This document shows positions 7,289 to 14,593 of a stretch of 33,353 nucleotides of DNA, in pieces (the first letter of the stretch is position 1; every line of letters starts with the position of its first letter). Source of the stretch: Halieaceae bacterium. GTDB taxonomy: Bacteria > Pseudomonadota > Gammaproteobacteria > Pseudomonadales > Halieaceae. The stretch lies in assembly GCA_028282105.1 (NCBI GenBank), contig JANQIO010000226.1, forward strand, positions 1 through 33,353, read 5' to 3'. Below the pieces are notes generated by a model. It was not told the origin of the DNA, searched no databases, and saw only the letters and a list, made by a program, of their open reading frames with translations. The position numbers and the translations under genes are program-made.

Positions 7289-8682
7289 AGACGATCCTTG
7301 GCACCGTACTGGCACTGGCACTGGCGGGCAGCGCTGTTGTTGCACAGGCCCAGTCCTCCACCGCGATCGACCTGCAGCAGCTACTCAAGGATGTGCAGCA
7401 GGGCCGCGCCGCAGACCAGGCAGACAACCAGCGCCGGATTCGTGAATTCCAGGCCGAGCAGGCCCGGCAGCAGCAGTTGCTGGACGACATCACCGCGCGC
7501 CGGGAGGCCCTTGAGGCCCGCAGCGCCGAAATGGAATCCCGCTTCGAGAAGAACGAGCTGACCATTGCCGACCTGGAGGATCGCCTGCAGGAGCGCATGG
7601 GCGGGTTGAAGGAGTTATTTGGCGTGCTGCAGCAGACCGCCAGCGACGCCCAGGCTCAGTTCTATCTGTCCCTGTCCCAGCTCGAACACCCGGATCGCAA
7701 CGCTTTCCTGGTGGACTTTGCCGGCCGCATGGGCCAGGCCAACCGCCTGCCGGCGATTTCCGAGATCGAGCGCCTGTGGTTTGAGCTGCAGCGCGAGATG
7801 ACCGAGTCGGGCCGCATCGTTACCCGGGATATCAACGTGGTGGACGCGGAGGGAATCGAGGAGCCCCAGTCTGTCACCCGCATCGGCCTGTTCAATGTGG
7901 TATCCGAAGGCAAGTTCCTGCGCTACGTGCCGGAAACCGGGCGCCTGCTGGAGTTTGCCCGCCAGCCCGGCACCCGTTACATGTCGGGTCCCTCGGATCT
8001 GGCCAGCGGCAAGGCCGCCACCTTCCCCTTTGCGGTGGACCCCACTCGCGGCCAGCTGCTGCAAATCCTCACCCAGGCGCCCAACCTGACCGAGCGGGTC
8101 GCCCAGGGCGGCGCCATCGGCTACACCATTATCGGCCTGGGCCTTGCCGGCCTGTTGCTGGCGCTGTCGCGGATGGCCATCCTGTTGGTGCGCGGCTTCG
8201 CCATCAAAAAGCAGCTGACCGACATGCAGAACCCCAGCGACAAGAATGCTCTGGGCCGTATCCTGATCGCCGCGCGGGCCGATGACGTGCCGGACGCGGA
8301 GACGCTGGAACTGCGCATGGGTGAGGCGGTCATGCGCGAGTTGCCGCGCATCAATGCCTATATTCCGATTCTCAAGATCATCGCCGCTGTGGCGCCGCTG
8401 ATGGGCCTGCTGGGTACGGTGACGGGCATGATCCTCACCTTCCAGGCGATCACCCTGTTCGGCGCCGGCGACCCGCGCCTGATGGCCGGCGGTATCTCCC
8501 AGGCCCTGATGACCACGGTGCTGGGCCTGTGTGTGGCGATCCCCATGTTGCTACTGCACAACCTGGTGCAAATGCGTGCCAGGACGATTACCGAGATTCT
8601 CCAGAACGAGGCCGTGGGCCAGGTGGCCGAGCGCACCGAGGAGAACCTGGACAATCGCCCGCCCGCGGCGCAGGCGGCCTGA
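7285..8682 (+). CDS. ttpC: TtpC-like MotA/TolQ/ExbB proton channel protein with periplasmic coiled coil
   Basis: In Vibrio TonB2 systems, TtpC is an extra ExbB-like protein needed for TonB2 function. The 465-residue product has a signal peptide (1-23, ending VVAQAQ), a charged coiled coil to about residue 120 and a periplasmic middle domain. Three C-terminal membrane helices follow: about 275-300 (IGYTIIGLGLAGLLLALSRM), 355-385 (LKIIAAVAPLMGLLGTVTGM) and 400-430 (ISQALMTTVLGLCVAIPMLL). The last two carry the MotA/TolQ/ExbB channel signature. Its length and domain order match TtpC rather than a plain ExbB of about 180-240 residues. It overlaps the DUF3450 stop and sits 12 bp ahead of the short ExbB gene. 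The name ttpC is by architecture and context. Confidence 0.9.
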   Translation: MKTILGTVLALALAGSAVVAQAQSSTAIDLQQLLKDVQQGRAADQADNQRRIREFQAEQARQQQLLDDITARREALEARSAEMESRFEKNELTIADLEDRLQERMGGLKELFGVLQQTASDAQAQFYLSLSQLEHPDRNAFLVDFAGRMGQANRLPAISEIERLWFELQREMTESGRIVTRDINVVDAEGIEEPQSVTRIGLFNVVSEGKFLRYVPETGRLLEFARQPGTRYMSGPSDLASGKAATFPFAVDPTRGQLLQILTQAPNLTERVAQGGAIGYTIIGLGLAGLLLALSRMAILLVRGFAIKKQLTDMQNPSDKNALGRILIAARADDVPDAETLELRMGEAVMRELPRINAYIPILKIIAAVAPLMGLLGTVTGMILTFQAITLFGAGDPRLMAGGISQALMTTVLGLCVAIPMLLLHNLVQMRARTITEILQNEAVGQVAERTEENLDNRPPAAQAA

Positions 8683-8694
8683 GGCTAGCGCGGC

Positions 8695-9231
8695 GTGATC
8701 GGACTGCTGGACACCTATCTGCCGTGGCTGGTGGACCTGATGGAGCTCGGCGGGCCCATCCTGTCCACCATTCTGTTTATCGCCTTCGCCATCTGGGCCC
8801 TGTTGTTTGAACGCATCTACCACTTCTACTTTGCCTACCCGGTGCGGCTGGTACAGGCGGAACGGAAATGGCACGCCCGCGAGGAGCGCACCAGCCTGTT
8901 TGCCCAGCAGGCGCGACAGTACAGCATCGATTCGCTGGGCAGCGGGCTGCTGGCGCGCTTTGACCTGCTGGGCACCCTGATCAAGATCTGTCCGCTCCTG
9001 GGGCTGTTGGGCACGGTGCTGGGGATGCTGGAGGTTTTTGATGCCCTGGCCACTACCGGTTCCAACAACCCCCGCTCCATGGCGGCCGGCGTGTCCAAGG
9101 CTACGGTGTCGACCCTGGCAGGGATGGTGGTGGCAATTGCCGGCCTGCTGGGCAACAGCTTTGCCGAGCGCCGCGCACGGGCCGAGCGGGAACGCTTACC
9201 CGGCTATTTCGAATCGGAAGTGAGGGACTAA
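8695..9231 (+). CDS. exbB: ExbB proton channel subunit (short form)
   Basis: This inner-membrane subunit of the TonB motor has 178 residues and three helices: a first helix near residues 20-40 (ILSTILFIAFAIWALLFERI), a second in LIKICPLLGLLGTVLGMLEVF, and a third in TVSTLAGMVVAIAGLLGN. The GLLGTVLGM stretch is the MotA/TolQ/ExbB channel signature. The start is GTG at 8695 with GAGG about nine bases upstream; no better ATG start exists. It follows the TtpC-like gene and is followed by exbD copy 2 after 4 bp, so the three channel genes form one unit. Confidence 0.93.
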   Translation: MIGLLDTYLPWLVDLMELGGPILSTILFIAFAIWALLFERIYHFYFAYPVRLVQAERKWHAREERTSLFAQQARQYSIDSLGSGLLARFDLLGTLIKICPLLGLLGTVLGMLEVFDALATTGSNNPRSMAAGVSKATVSTLAGMVVAIAGLLGNSFAERRARAERERLPGYFESEVRD

Positions 9232-9235
9232 TACC

Positions 9236-9643
9236 ATGCGCCATTTCCTCGGTATGGAGCAGGAGCAGGACGACACCAATGTTGATATCACGCCCATGCT
9301 CGACGTGGTGTTCATCATGCTGATCTTTTTCATCGTTACCGCGACCTTCGTTAAGGAGTCCGGCATCGAGGTGAACAAACCCGAGGCGGCGACCGCGGTG
9401 GTCGAGGAGAAGGCCAACATCCTGATTGCCATCGACGCCAAGGACAAAATCTGGATCGATCGGCGCCAGGTGGACATCCGCTCGGTGCGCTCGATCATCG
9501 AGCGCCTGCATGCGGAGAACCCGAAGGGCACGGTGGTTATCCAGGCCGACAAGGAATCGCGCAACGAAACCCTGGTGCAGGTCATGGATGCGTCACGCCG
9601 TGCTGGCGTGTACGAAATTGCGCTGGGCGCCAGCGCCAACTGA
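9236..9643 (+). CDS. exbD: ExbD biopolymer transport protein, copy 2
   Basis: This is the partner of the ExbB at 8695-9231. Its 135 residues have the same layout as copy 1: DDTNVDITPML, then one helix with the channel Asp in LDVVF, then a periplasmic domain ending EIALGASAN. The nine differences from copy 1 are mostly mild (for example V7M, D8E, T/A, N/D); the helix is identical. More than 20 of the first 52 codons nevertheless differ synonymously, so the copies are old and held alike by selection, not a fresh duplication. Gene order exbB-exbD-tonB is the classical TonB2 order, so this copy is presumably the main one. Confidence 0.96.
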   Translation: MRHFLGMEQEQDDTNVDITPMLDVVFIMLIFFIVTATFVKESGIEVNKPEAATAVVEEKANILIAIDAKDKIWIDRRQVDIRSVRSIIERLHAENPKGTVVIQADKESRNETLVQVMDASRRAGVYEIALGASAN

Positions 9644-9675
9644 ATTCGGATAGCTGATTTGTTTGGAGAGCTGCT

Positions 9676-10353
9676 GTGAAACCCGTCGCTGCCAAGCCCC
9701 TGCCACAGGCCGTCGATATCCCGGTGATGGGAAAAGGCCTGGTGGCCGTTGGCGGCATGCTTGTGGGCACCGTGGTCGCACTTGGGCTGGCCTGGTTCAT
9801 GTCCTTCCTGATCAGCAGTAGCGACCTGGTGCTGGAAGAGAGCGACCGGGTGCGCATGCTCGACTTCGTGCGGGTGAAGCGCAATGAGACCGTGGAACGC
9901 AAGGACCGCAAGCCGGAGCGCCCCCAGCCCCAGGAAACGCCGGATGTGCCGCCTACGCCCGATCAGTCCCAGAGCAATGACAGCAACACGGCCCTGGCGG
10001 TCAGTGCGCCCACCACTACCGGCGCCGACCTGGGCCTCGAGCAGGGCGGCATTGGTCTTGGCGCCGGTGAAGGTGACTACCTGCCTATCGTCAAGGTGGC
10101 GCCGATCTACCCGCGTCGGGCGCTGGCGCGCAGCCTGACCGGCACCTGCACGGTAAAGTACACGGTCACCACCGCCGGCACCGTCAGGGATGTGGAAGTG
10201 GTGCCGGAGATGTGCAGTGACGAGATCTTCATGCGCTCCTCGGTGGAGGCCGCCAAGCGCTTCCGCTACAAACCGCGGGTGATCGACGGCGTCGCCGTGG
10301 AAGTCAGCGGCGTCTACAACAAGTTCTACTTTGAGGGGAAGCAGGCAGAGTGA
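9676..10353 (+). CDS. tonB: TonB energy transducer
   Basis: The protein carries motor energy across the periplasm to outer-membrane receptors. It has an N-terminal helix at about residues 23-48 (LVAVGGMLVGTVVALGLAWF). A short Pro/Glu-rich linker follows (RKPERPQPQETPDVPPTPDQ, about 77-96), then a Gly/Ser-rich stretch. The C-terminal TonB domain lies at about 135-225, with PIYPRRALARSLTGTCTVKYTV and FRYKPRVIDGVAV. The linker is far shorter than in E. coli TonB, as in other TonB2 proteins. The start is GTG at 9676 after GGAGAG. Its TGA stop overlaps a GTG that opens the repeat-coded small frame at 10350. Confidence 0.94.
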   Translation: MKPVAAKPLPQAVDIPVMGKGLVAVGGMLVGTVVALGLAWFMSFLISSSDLVLEESDRVRMLDFVRVKRNETVERKDRKPERPQPQETPDVPPTPDQSQSNDSNTALAVSAPTTTGADLGLEQGGIGLGAGEGDYLPIVKVAPIYPRRALARSLTGTCTVKYTVTTAGTVRDVEVVPEMCSDEIFMRSSVEAAKRFRYKPRVIDGVAVEVSGVYNKFYFEGKQAE

Positions 10354-10493
10354 TTGAGCAGTGCTCTATTTATCCGACGCTCGGGACTGAGCGCACAGTG
10401 AGTGAGCAGTGCTCAGTTTACCCGGCGCTCGGGAGCGCAGGCAGAGTGATTGAGCAGTGCTCTATTTATCCGACGCTCGGGAGCGCAGGCCCG
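10350..10493. repeat. Three tandem 48-bp repeats between tonB and the TPR gene
   Basis: Units lie at 10350-10397, 10398-10445 and 10446-10493, each starting GTGA. Units 1 and 3 are identical over their first 37 bases; unit 2 is more diverged. Each unit contains the dyad GAGCA-G-TGCTC, and units 2 and 3 also hold a CGCTC/GAGCG hairpin. The period is a multiple of three, keeping one reading frame. The five bases before unit 1, within the last tonB codons, match those before unit 3, so the array may have grown from the tonB 3' end. Confidence 0.93.
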
Positions 10494-10547
10494 GCAATGT
10501 GCTGTGCGCCCCCTCTAACCTGCAGGCAGGCAACCAAGCATGTATAG
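10350..10547 (+). CDS. Possible small repeat protein bridging tonB and the TPR gene
   Basis: This is an open frame of 65 codons made largely of three 16-residue repeats (core EQCSIYPTLG, then EQCSVYPALG, then EQCSIYPTLG), followed by a short Cys-rich tail. I know no such family. Its GTG start overlaps the tonB stop (GTGA) and its TAG stop overlaps the TPR gene start by eight bases. It could be a real small peptide, a ribosome bridge that couples translation of the TPR gene to tonB, or chance openness of a repeat whose period is divisible by three. The TPR start has only a weak ribosome site, which favours coupling. No signal peptide is seen. Confidence 0.3.
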   Translation: MIEQCSIYPTLGTERTVSEQCSVYPALGSAGRVIEQCSIYPTLGSAGPAMCCAPPLTCRQATKHV

Positions 10548-11757
10548 ATATTTACTTGCCTTCACACTCCTCATTGCTGCCACCACCTCCCAGGCCAGAG
10601 AAGCCGTGGTCGGCATGAACGAACGTGTCCTCAAGCAGATCAACGAGGTGCAGGAGCTGATCGACGCCGAGGACTACGACGGCGCTCTCGACGAGTTGCA
10701 GGGTATGAACCGCCGGCGCCTGTCCTCCTATGAAACGGCCCATGTGCTCAATATCGAAGGCTACATCTACTTCCAGCAGGGCGACGCCGCTCGCGCCCAG
10801 CAGTCCTATGAGGGCGCTCTGGCCCAGGAGCGCCTGCCCAACTCGATGCTCGCCAACCTGCGTCTGACTCTGGGCCGGCTGGGGCTGATGCAGGAGAACT
10901 TCGATTACGCGATCGGTCACCTGCGTGCCTTGCTGACGATCCCGGACCAGGACAAGCCCGCCAACCGGGTACTGCTGGGTAACGCCTATTTCGGCAAGCA
11001 GGATTACAGGGCCGCGCTGGGGGAAATCAAGATCGCGCTGGATCGTAGCCGCGCCAAGGGCGACAAACCCCGCGAGAACTGGCTGGGCCTGCTGGCGGCG
11101 GTGTACTACGAGCTTGAGGACTTCGATTCCATGCGCGACGTGACCTATGAGCTCGCTGTGACCTACCCGCGCGAGCAGCACTTCATGAACCTGGCAGCCC
11201 TCTATGGCCAGCTGGGCGATCAGCAGCGCCAGCTGGCGCTGGTGGAATCGATGATGGAGCAGGGCAGGCTGTCCAGCGAACAGCACCTGAAGCTGATTGC
11301 CAATCTGTATATGGCCCAGGATCTGCCCTACAAGGCCGCGGTGCTGCTGGAAGCGGAACTCGACAGCGGACGTATCGAGGCAGACGTACAATCTCTGGAG
11401 CTGCTTTCCCAGGCCTGGTATGGCGCGGCGCGGGTCGACAAGGCGATACCGCCGCTGGAGCAAGCCGCGAAACTGGCGGAGGACGGCGAGGTATACGTGC
11501 GGGTCGCTCGGCTCTACCTGGATGCCTATGACTGGGAGAACGCTGCCCGTGCCACCCGCGAGGCGCTGCGTAAAGGTGAGCTGCGCGATGAAGGCAATGT
11601 CTGGCTGATCCAGGGCATGGCCCTGGCCCGCATGAGCCGCTGGGGCGACGCGGCGGACACCTTCGCCCGGGCCGCCCAGTTCGAAGAGTCAGCCCGCTAC
11701 GCCGAGCAGTGGATCGCCTACGTCGACAGCGAGCGCGAACGGGAGGCGGCGCTGTAG
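10540..11757 (+). CDS. Exported TPR-repeat protein of the TonB cluster
   Basis: This periplasmic protein has 405 residues, with a signal peptide (1-19, ending TTSQA) and helical tetratricopeptide repeats through the rest. The repeats can be seen as paired helices with the A/G-Y pattern: AEDYDGALDELQGM, GYIYFQQGDAARAQQSYEGAL, LGNAYFGKQDYRAALGEIKIAL, LARMSRWGDAADTFARAAQ. TPR proteins at this position are usual in TtpC/TonB2 clusters of Shewanella and relatives, and probably scaffold the motor or receptors; the exact job is unknown. It is the last gene of the cluster, followed by a hairpin at 11800-11816. The ATG lies inside the end of the repeat-coded frame. Confidence 0.9.
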   Translation: MYRYLLAFTLLIAATTSQAREAVVGMNERVLKQINEVQELIDAEDYDGALDELQGMNRRRLSSYETAHVLNIEGYIYFQQGDAARAQQSYEGALAQERLPNSMLANLRLTLGRLGLMQENFDYAIGHLRALLTIPDQDKPANRVLLGNAYFGKQDYRAALGEIKIALDRSRAKGDKPRENWLGLLAAVYYELEDFDSMRDVTYELAVTYPREQHFMNLAALYGQLGDQQRQLALVESMMEQGRLSSEQHLKLIANLYMAQDLPYKAAVLLEAELDSGRIEADVQSLELLSQAWYGAARVDKAIPPLEQAAKLAEDGEVYVRVARLYLDAYDWENAARATREALRKGELRDEGNVWLIQGMALARMSRWGDAADTFARAAQFEESARYAEQWIAYVDSEREREAAL

Positions 11758-11782
11758 GTTCCGTTCCCGCTTTCCCCCGTAC

Positions 11783-11816
11783 CGCCAAATCGACTACTCT
11801 TCCCGCACAGCGGGAA
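11783..11816. promoter_or_regulatory. Partial third copy of the upstream module, plus a hairpin
   Basis: CGCCAAATCGACTACTC (11783-11799) resembles the core of the modules at 5814 and 6372, but the ATTCTT part is missing. Next to it, TTCCCGC (11800-11806) and GCGGGAA (11810-11816) form a perfect 7-bp hairpin with an ACA loop. No T-run follows, so the hairpin could end the TPR transcript only with help, or it may belong to the leader of the next gene. Confidence 0.4.
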
Positions 11817-11863
11817 CGCTCCGGCTGACCGCTGATAACAAATCCAACAAGGAGATGCAGACC

Positions 11864-12460
11864 ATGTTAACCGCCCCGATTCGTCGCACCGTGACTGCCA
11901 GCCTCGCGCTGCTGCTGGTGCTTGCTGCCGGCGCCCGCGCTGATTCCCACGCCGCAGAGGGCGACGGCCCCAATGTGCGCGCCGCCGCTATCCAGGTGGC
12001 CGCGCTGATCGTGGATATCGACCGTGAAACCCGTGAACTGACCCTGCAGACCCCCCACGGCGATTACGTCACCGTCACCGCCAGCGAAGAGATTCAACGC
12101 CTGGACGACTTCGAGGTGGGGGACGCCATCGTCGCTACCTATATGACCTCGCTGGCCGGGGAGGTGCGCGAGCCTACCGAGGAAGAGCGCGCCAATCCCT
12201 GGCAGGAACTGGACGCAGCCGCCATCGCCGACCTGGATATGCCGCCGGGTGTGGCCGGCATGCGGGTGGTCAAGGCGGTGTGCACTATCGAGGGTATGAA
12301 CCGGGTGGCCGGCACCGCGATGATTGAAGACCCGCGCGGCAAGTACCACCTGATTGGTGATATTCCCCGCGAGCGCTTCGAAGGCCGCCAGCTCGGCGAC
12401 ACGGTCGTGATGATCTACTCAGAGGCCATGGCCCTGACGCTGGAGAAAGCGGCCCCGTAG
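11864..12460 (+). CDS. Exported protein of unknown function
   Basis: The 198-residue product has a clear signal peptide (LALLLVLAAGARADSHA, about residues 12-28) and no recognised catalytic motif. Two similar beta-rich parts are visible: one about IVDIDRETRELTLQTPHGDYVTV ending in DFEVGDAIVATY, and one about MIEDPRGKYHLIGDIP ending in QLGDTVVMIYSEA. The D/E-x-G-D-x-V-x-x-x-Y ending common to both suggests two copies of a small barrel, as in OB-like secreted domains. The ATG at 11864 is chosen because AAGGAG lies 9 bp before it; the earlier in-frame ATG at 11855 touches that ribosome site. It is convergent with rbsK. Function unknown. Confidence 0.75.
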   Translation: MLTAPIRRTVTASLALLLVLAAGARADSHAAEGDGPNVRAAAIQVAALIVDIDRETRELTLQTPHGDYVTVTASEEIQRLDDFEVGDAIVATYMTSLAGEVREPTEEERANPWQELDAAAIADLDMPPGVAGMRVVKAVCTIEGMNRVAGTAMIEDPRGKYHLIGDIPRERFEGRQLGDTVVMIYSEAMALTLEKAAP

Positions 12461-12464
12461 TAAA

Positions 12465-12486
12465 GCATGAGTACCGCATGAGTACC
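12465..12486. repeat. Two tandem 11-bp repeats
   Basis: GCATGAGTACC occurs twice in direct tandem (12465-12475 and 12476-12486) between the convergent exported-protein gene and rbsK. Confidence 0.85.
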
Positions 12487-12489
12487 GCC

Positions 12490-12514
12490 CGCCGCGCTGG
12501 ACTAGAGCGCGGCG
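12490..12514. terminator. Hairpin at the end of rbsK, possible two-way terminator
   Basis: CGCCGCGCT and AGCGCGGCG form a perfect GC-rich 9-bp stem with a 7-base loop. The rbsK stop codon (12502-12504) lies in the loop, so the stem includes the last rbsK codons. It sits between two convergent genes. Neither side has a T-run, so it would need Rho or act as a stabilising 3' hairpin. Confidence 0.5.
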
Positions 12515-13407
12515 AACTGTTCCGCGCTGGCGTATGAGGTTTGTGTGCCCTTGCCGGTGACGCTGTGCGAGGCGTAGCGAATAGCCAGGCCGATCGCCTT
12601 CTCGATATCACCGTCCTGTGACAGGCTGTGGGCGAAGCAGCCGATAAAGGCATCGCCGGCGCCGGTGGTGTCCACCGCATTGACTGCGGGCGCCGAGAAG
12701 CGCCCGGTGTCCTCACCGTGCATCCACAGTGCGCCTTTCTCGCCGAGGGTCACTACCAGGTTCTTGAGCCCCTTCTTGAGCAGAATGTCCGCCGCGGCGT
12801 GAATCTGCTCCTCGGTCTCCACCGGCATGCCGGTGAGAATCTCCAGTTCAGTTTCGTTAGGCACAAAGAAATCGCACTTGCAGGCGTAGTCCAGGTCCAG
12901 GGCAGTGGTGGCCGGCGCCGGATTGAGGATCACCGGGATGCCGCGAGCGTTGCCGAAGTCGATGGCGTGATAGACGGTTTCCAGTGGGATCTCCAACTGC
13001 AGGATGATCATGCTGCAGGCGCCGAGCCGGTCCGCGGCGGCATCAATATCTGCTGGCAGCAGGTGCTTGTTGGCGCCGGGAATGATGAGAATGCGGTTCT
13101 GCGAGTTTTTGTCCACCCAGATCGGTGCGACGCCGCTGGAGACACCGCTGACTTTTTCGACATGGTCGGTATTGACCCCGAAGGACTGGAAATTGGCGAT
13201 GGTGTTGTCGGCAAAAGCGTCATCGCCGACCCGCGCCATCATCATCACGTCCGCTCCCAGCAGGGCGGCCGCCACGGCCTGGTTGGCGCCCTTGCCGCCA
13301 CAGCCCATCTGGAATTCCCTGGCCTCCAGGGTTTCCCCGGCCTTGGGCACCTCGTCGGTGTAGGCGATCAGGTCCACCATGCTCGATCCGATTACGGCGA
13401 TTTCCAT
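12502..13407 (-). CDS. rbsK: Ribokinase (PfkB family)
   Basis: Ribokinase phosphorylates D-ribose to ribose-5-phosphate with ATP in the cytoplasm. The 301-residue product shows the two PfkB signatures: the N-terminal GCGGKGANQAVAAALLGA (about 35-52, with the Gly-Gly-Lys-Gly-Ala-Asn substrate motif) and the C-terminal DTTGAGDAF at 246-254 with catalytic Asp252. PNETE near the middle and VTLGEKGALW also match ribokinase. The start follows AGGA. It is the last gene of a three-gene unit after the GRP/ureide-type transporter and the NUP-family lipoprotein (gaps of 8 and 14 bp), which suggests that ribose freed from nucleosides is its substrate. No ribose ABC transporter is in the window. A related pentose or nucleoside kinase role is possible but less likely. 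Confidence 0.93.
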   Translation of the reverse strand: MEIAVIGSSMVDLIAYTDEVPKAGETLEAREFQMGCGGKGANQAVAAALLGADVMMMARVGDDAFADNTIANFQSFGVNTDHVEKVSGVSSGVAPIWVDKNSQNRILIIPGANKHLLPADIDAAADRLGACSMIILQLEIPLETVYHAIDFGNARGIPVILNPAPATTALDLDYACKCDFFVPNETELEILTGMPVETEEQIHAAADILLKKGLKNLVVTLGEKGALWMHGEDTGRFSAPAVNAVDTTGAGDAFIGCFAHSLSQDGDIEKAIGLAIRYASHSVTGKGTQTSYASAEQFAAL

Positions 13408-13421
13408 AGTCTCAATCCTGT

Positions 13422-14585
13422 CTAGTTCGTTGCGTCGGGGGTGGCATCGGGGGTGGCTTCGCTGCCCGGGGTCACATCCCGGTACCTGTCCCAGTTCTGA
13501 AGCAGTTCGTCCACGATCACGCTGCCGACGATGTAGGCGTTCTCCAGTGCCGCATCCAGGCCGGCATAGCTGTCGTGTTGCTCCTCGCGCAGGTAATCCG
13601 CCGCGCTCTTGCCCGGCGGCGGCATGGTGTAGTTGCTGGCGGTGCGCAGCACCAGCAGGCGGTCCTTGTTGGCCTTGCCGGCCCGATCCAGGTACTCCAG
13701 CGACTGGTAGGTGCCGGTATCTTCCATGGCCGAGCTGACAAACTCGCCGGTGCCGTCGCTCCAGTAGTCCACCCAGTCGTTGGCCCAGTCGTTCATCAGG
13801 CTGCCGTGCCAGAACGTCATGGCTGCCAGTTGGTCGCCGCGCAGCACGAAGGGGGTGCGCTGGGCGACTTCGTGCTCAACGTACAGGTCGCGGGTGGCGG
13901 CCAGGGTGGGGTGGTCGGGCAACGCCATGTCCTTTGTCATATCAAAGGCCCAATCCACCAGCGCCGGGTTGAGCTGGAACACTTCGCCCAGGCTGTAGTC
14001 CTTGCGGTCCTTGTCATCCATGCCCTGGCTGAACAGCGGGAAGTAGCCGTGCTCCCAGTCCTCGGGGATTTCCCGGGCGTCGATCTCGTGGGCCAGGTCA
14101 CCGTCCACCAGGTAGTCCGCCCAGGCCACTGAGCCCAACGAAGCGTCTTCCGGGTCAAAGCCGGAAATGCCGGCCACCAGCCAGTAGCTATTGCGCAGGT
14201 CGAAGCGCGGGTCCAGGCCCAGAGCCATAATGCTGGCCGCGGAATGGGCGGTGCCCATGCCGGTAACAATACCCATCACGCCGGTTTTCAGGTTGACGTG
14301 AATATCGTGGTGCATATGCGGTGCGGGGAACACGGTGTCCAGCTTGCGCCGCTCGTACCAGCGCTGGAACTCACCGGCGTCGTCGCCGCTGTCTTCGCCG
14401 GTCTCAAACATGGTCACGACCACCACTTTGATAGGAATGGGGCTGGCGCCGGTCTTGGGGATGGAGCCCACAGAGTTTTGCGCGGCAGTGTTGGTGTCCA
14501 GCTTGGGAGTGGAGAGGCCCTCACGCTCAGCGCAGCCGGCCAGCAGGCCGAGGGTGAGCAGGGGGATGGCGATTGCGCGAAACAT
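13422..14585 (-). CDS. NUP-family lipoprotein (purine nucleoside permease / phosphorylase-like)
   Basis: This belongs to the NUP family, named for a Candida purine nucleoside permease but, as I recall, placed with the nucleoside phosphorylase-like fold. The 387-residue product has no run of membrane helices. Instead it has a lipoprotein signal ending in LLAGC (Cys18) and a soluble domain with the family blocks VVVVTMFETGEDSGDDAGEF, GIVTGMGTAHSAASIMALGLD, YWLVAGISGFDPEDASLGSV and MEDTGTYQSLEYLDRAGKAN. That makes a transporter role unlikely; an envelope enzyme that binds and cleaves nucleosides fits better. I start at MFRAIAIP (14585); the frame is open 42 codons further upstream, but that lacks a signal peptide and overlaps the transporter gene. 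It lies between the transporter gene and rbsK, so freed sugar would feed both. Confidence 0.87.
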   Translation of the reverse strand: MFRAIAIPLLTLGLLAGCAEREGLSTPKLDTNTAAQNSVGSIPKTGASPIPIKVVVVTMFETGEDSGDDAGEFQRWYERRKLDTVFPAPHMHHDIHVNLKTGVMGIVTGMGTAHSAASIMALGLDPRFDLRNSYWLVAGISGFDPEDASLGSVAWADYLVDGDLAHEIDAREIPEDWEHGYFPLFSQGMDDKDRKDYSLGEVFQLNPALVDWAFDMTKDMALPDHPTLAATRDLYVEHEVAQRTPFVLRGDQLAAMTFWHGSLMNDWANDWVDYWSDGTGEFVSSAMEDTGTYQSLEYLDRAGKANKDRLLVLRTASNYTMPPPGKSAADYLREEQHDSYAGLDAALENAYIVGSVIVDELLQNWDRYRDVTPGSEATPDATPDATN

Positions 14586-14593
14586 GGCTTTCC

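Noticed and set aside
12490-12514. Standard intrinsic terminator between the exported-protein gene and rbsK
   Set aside because: The stem is perfect, but no T-run follows on either strand, so only a low-confidence two-way terminator is listed.
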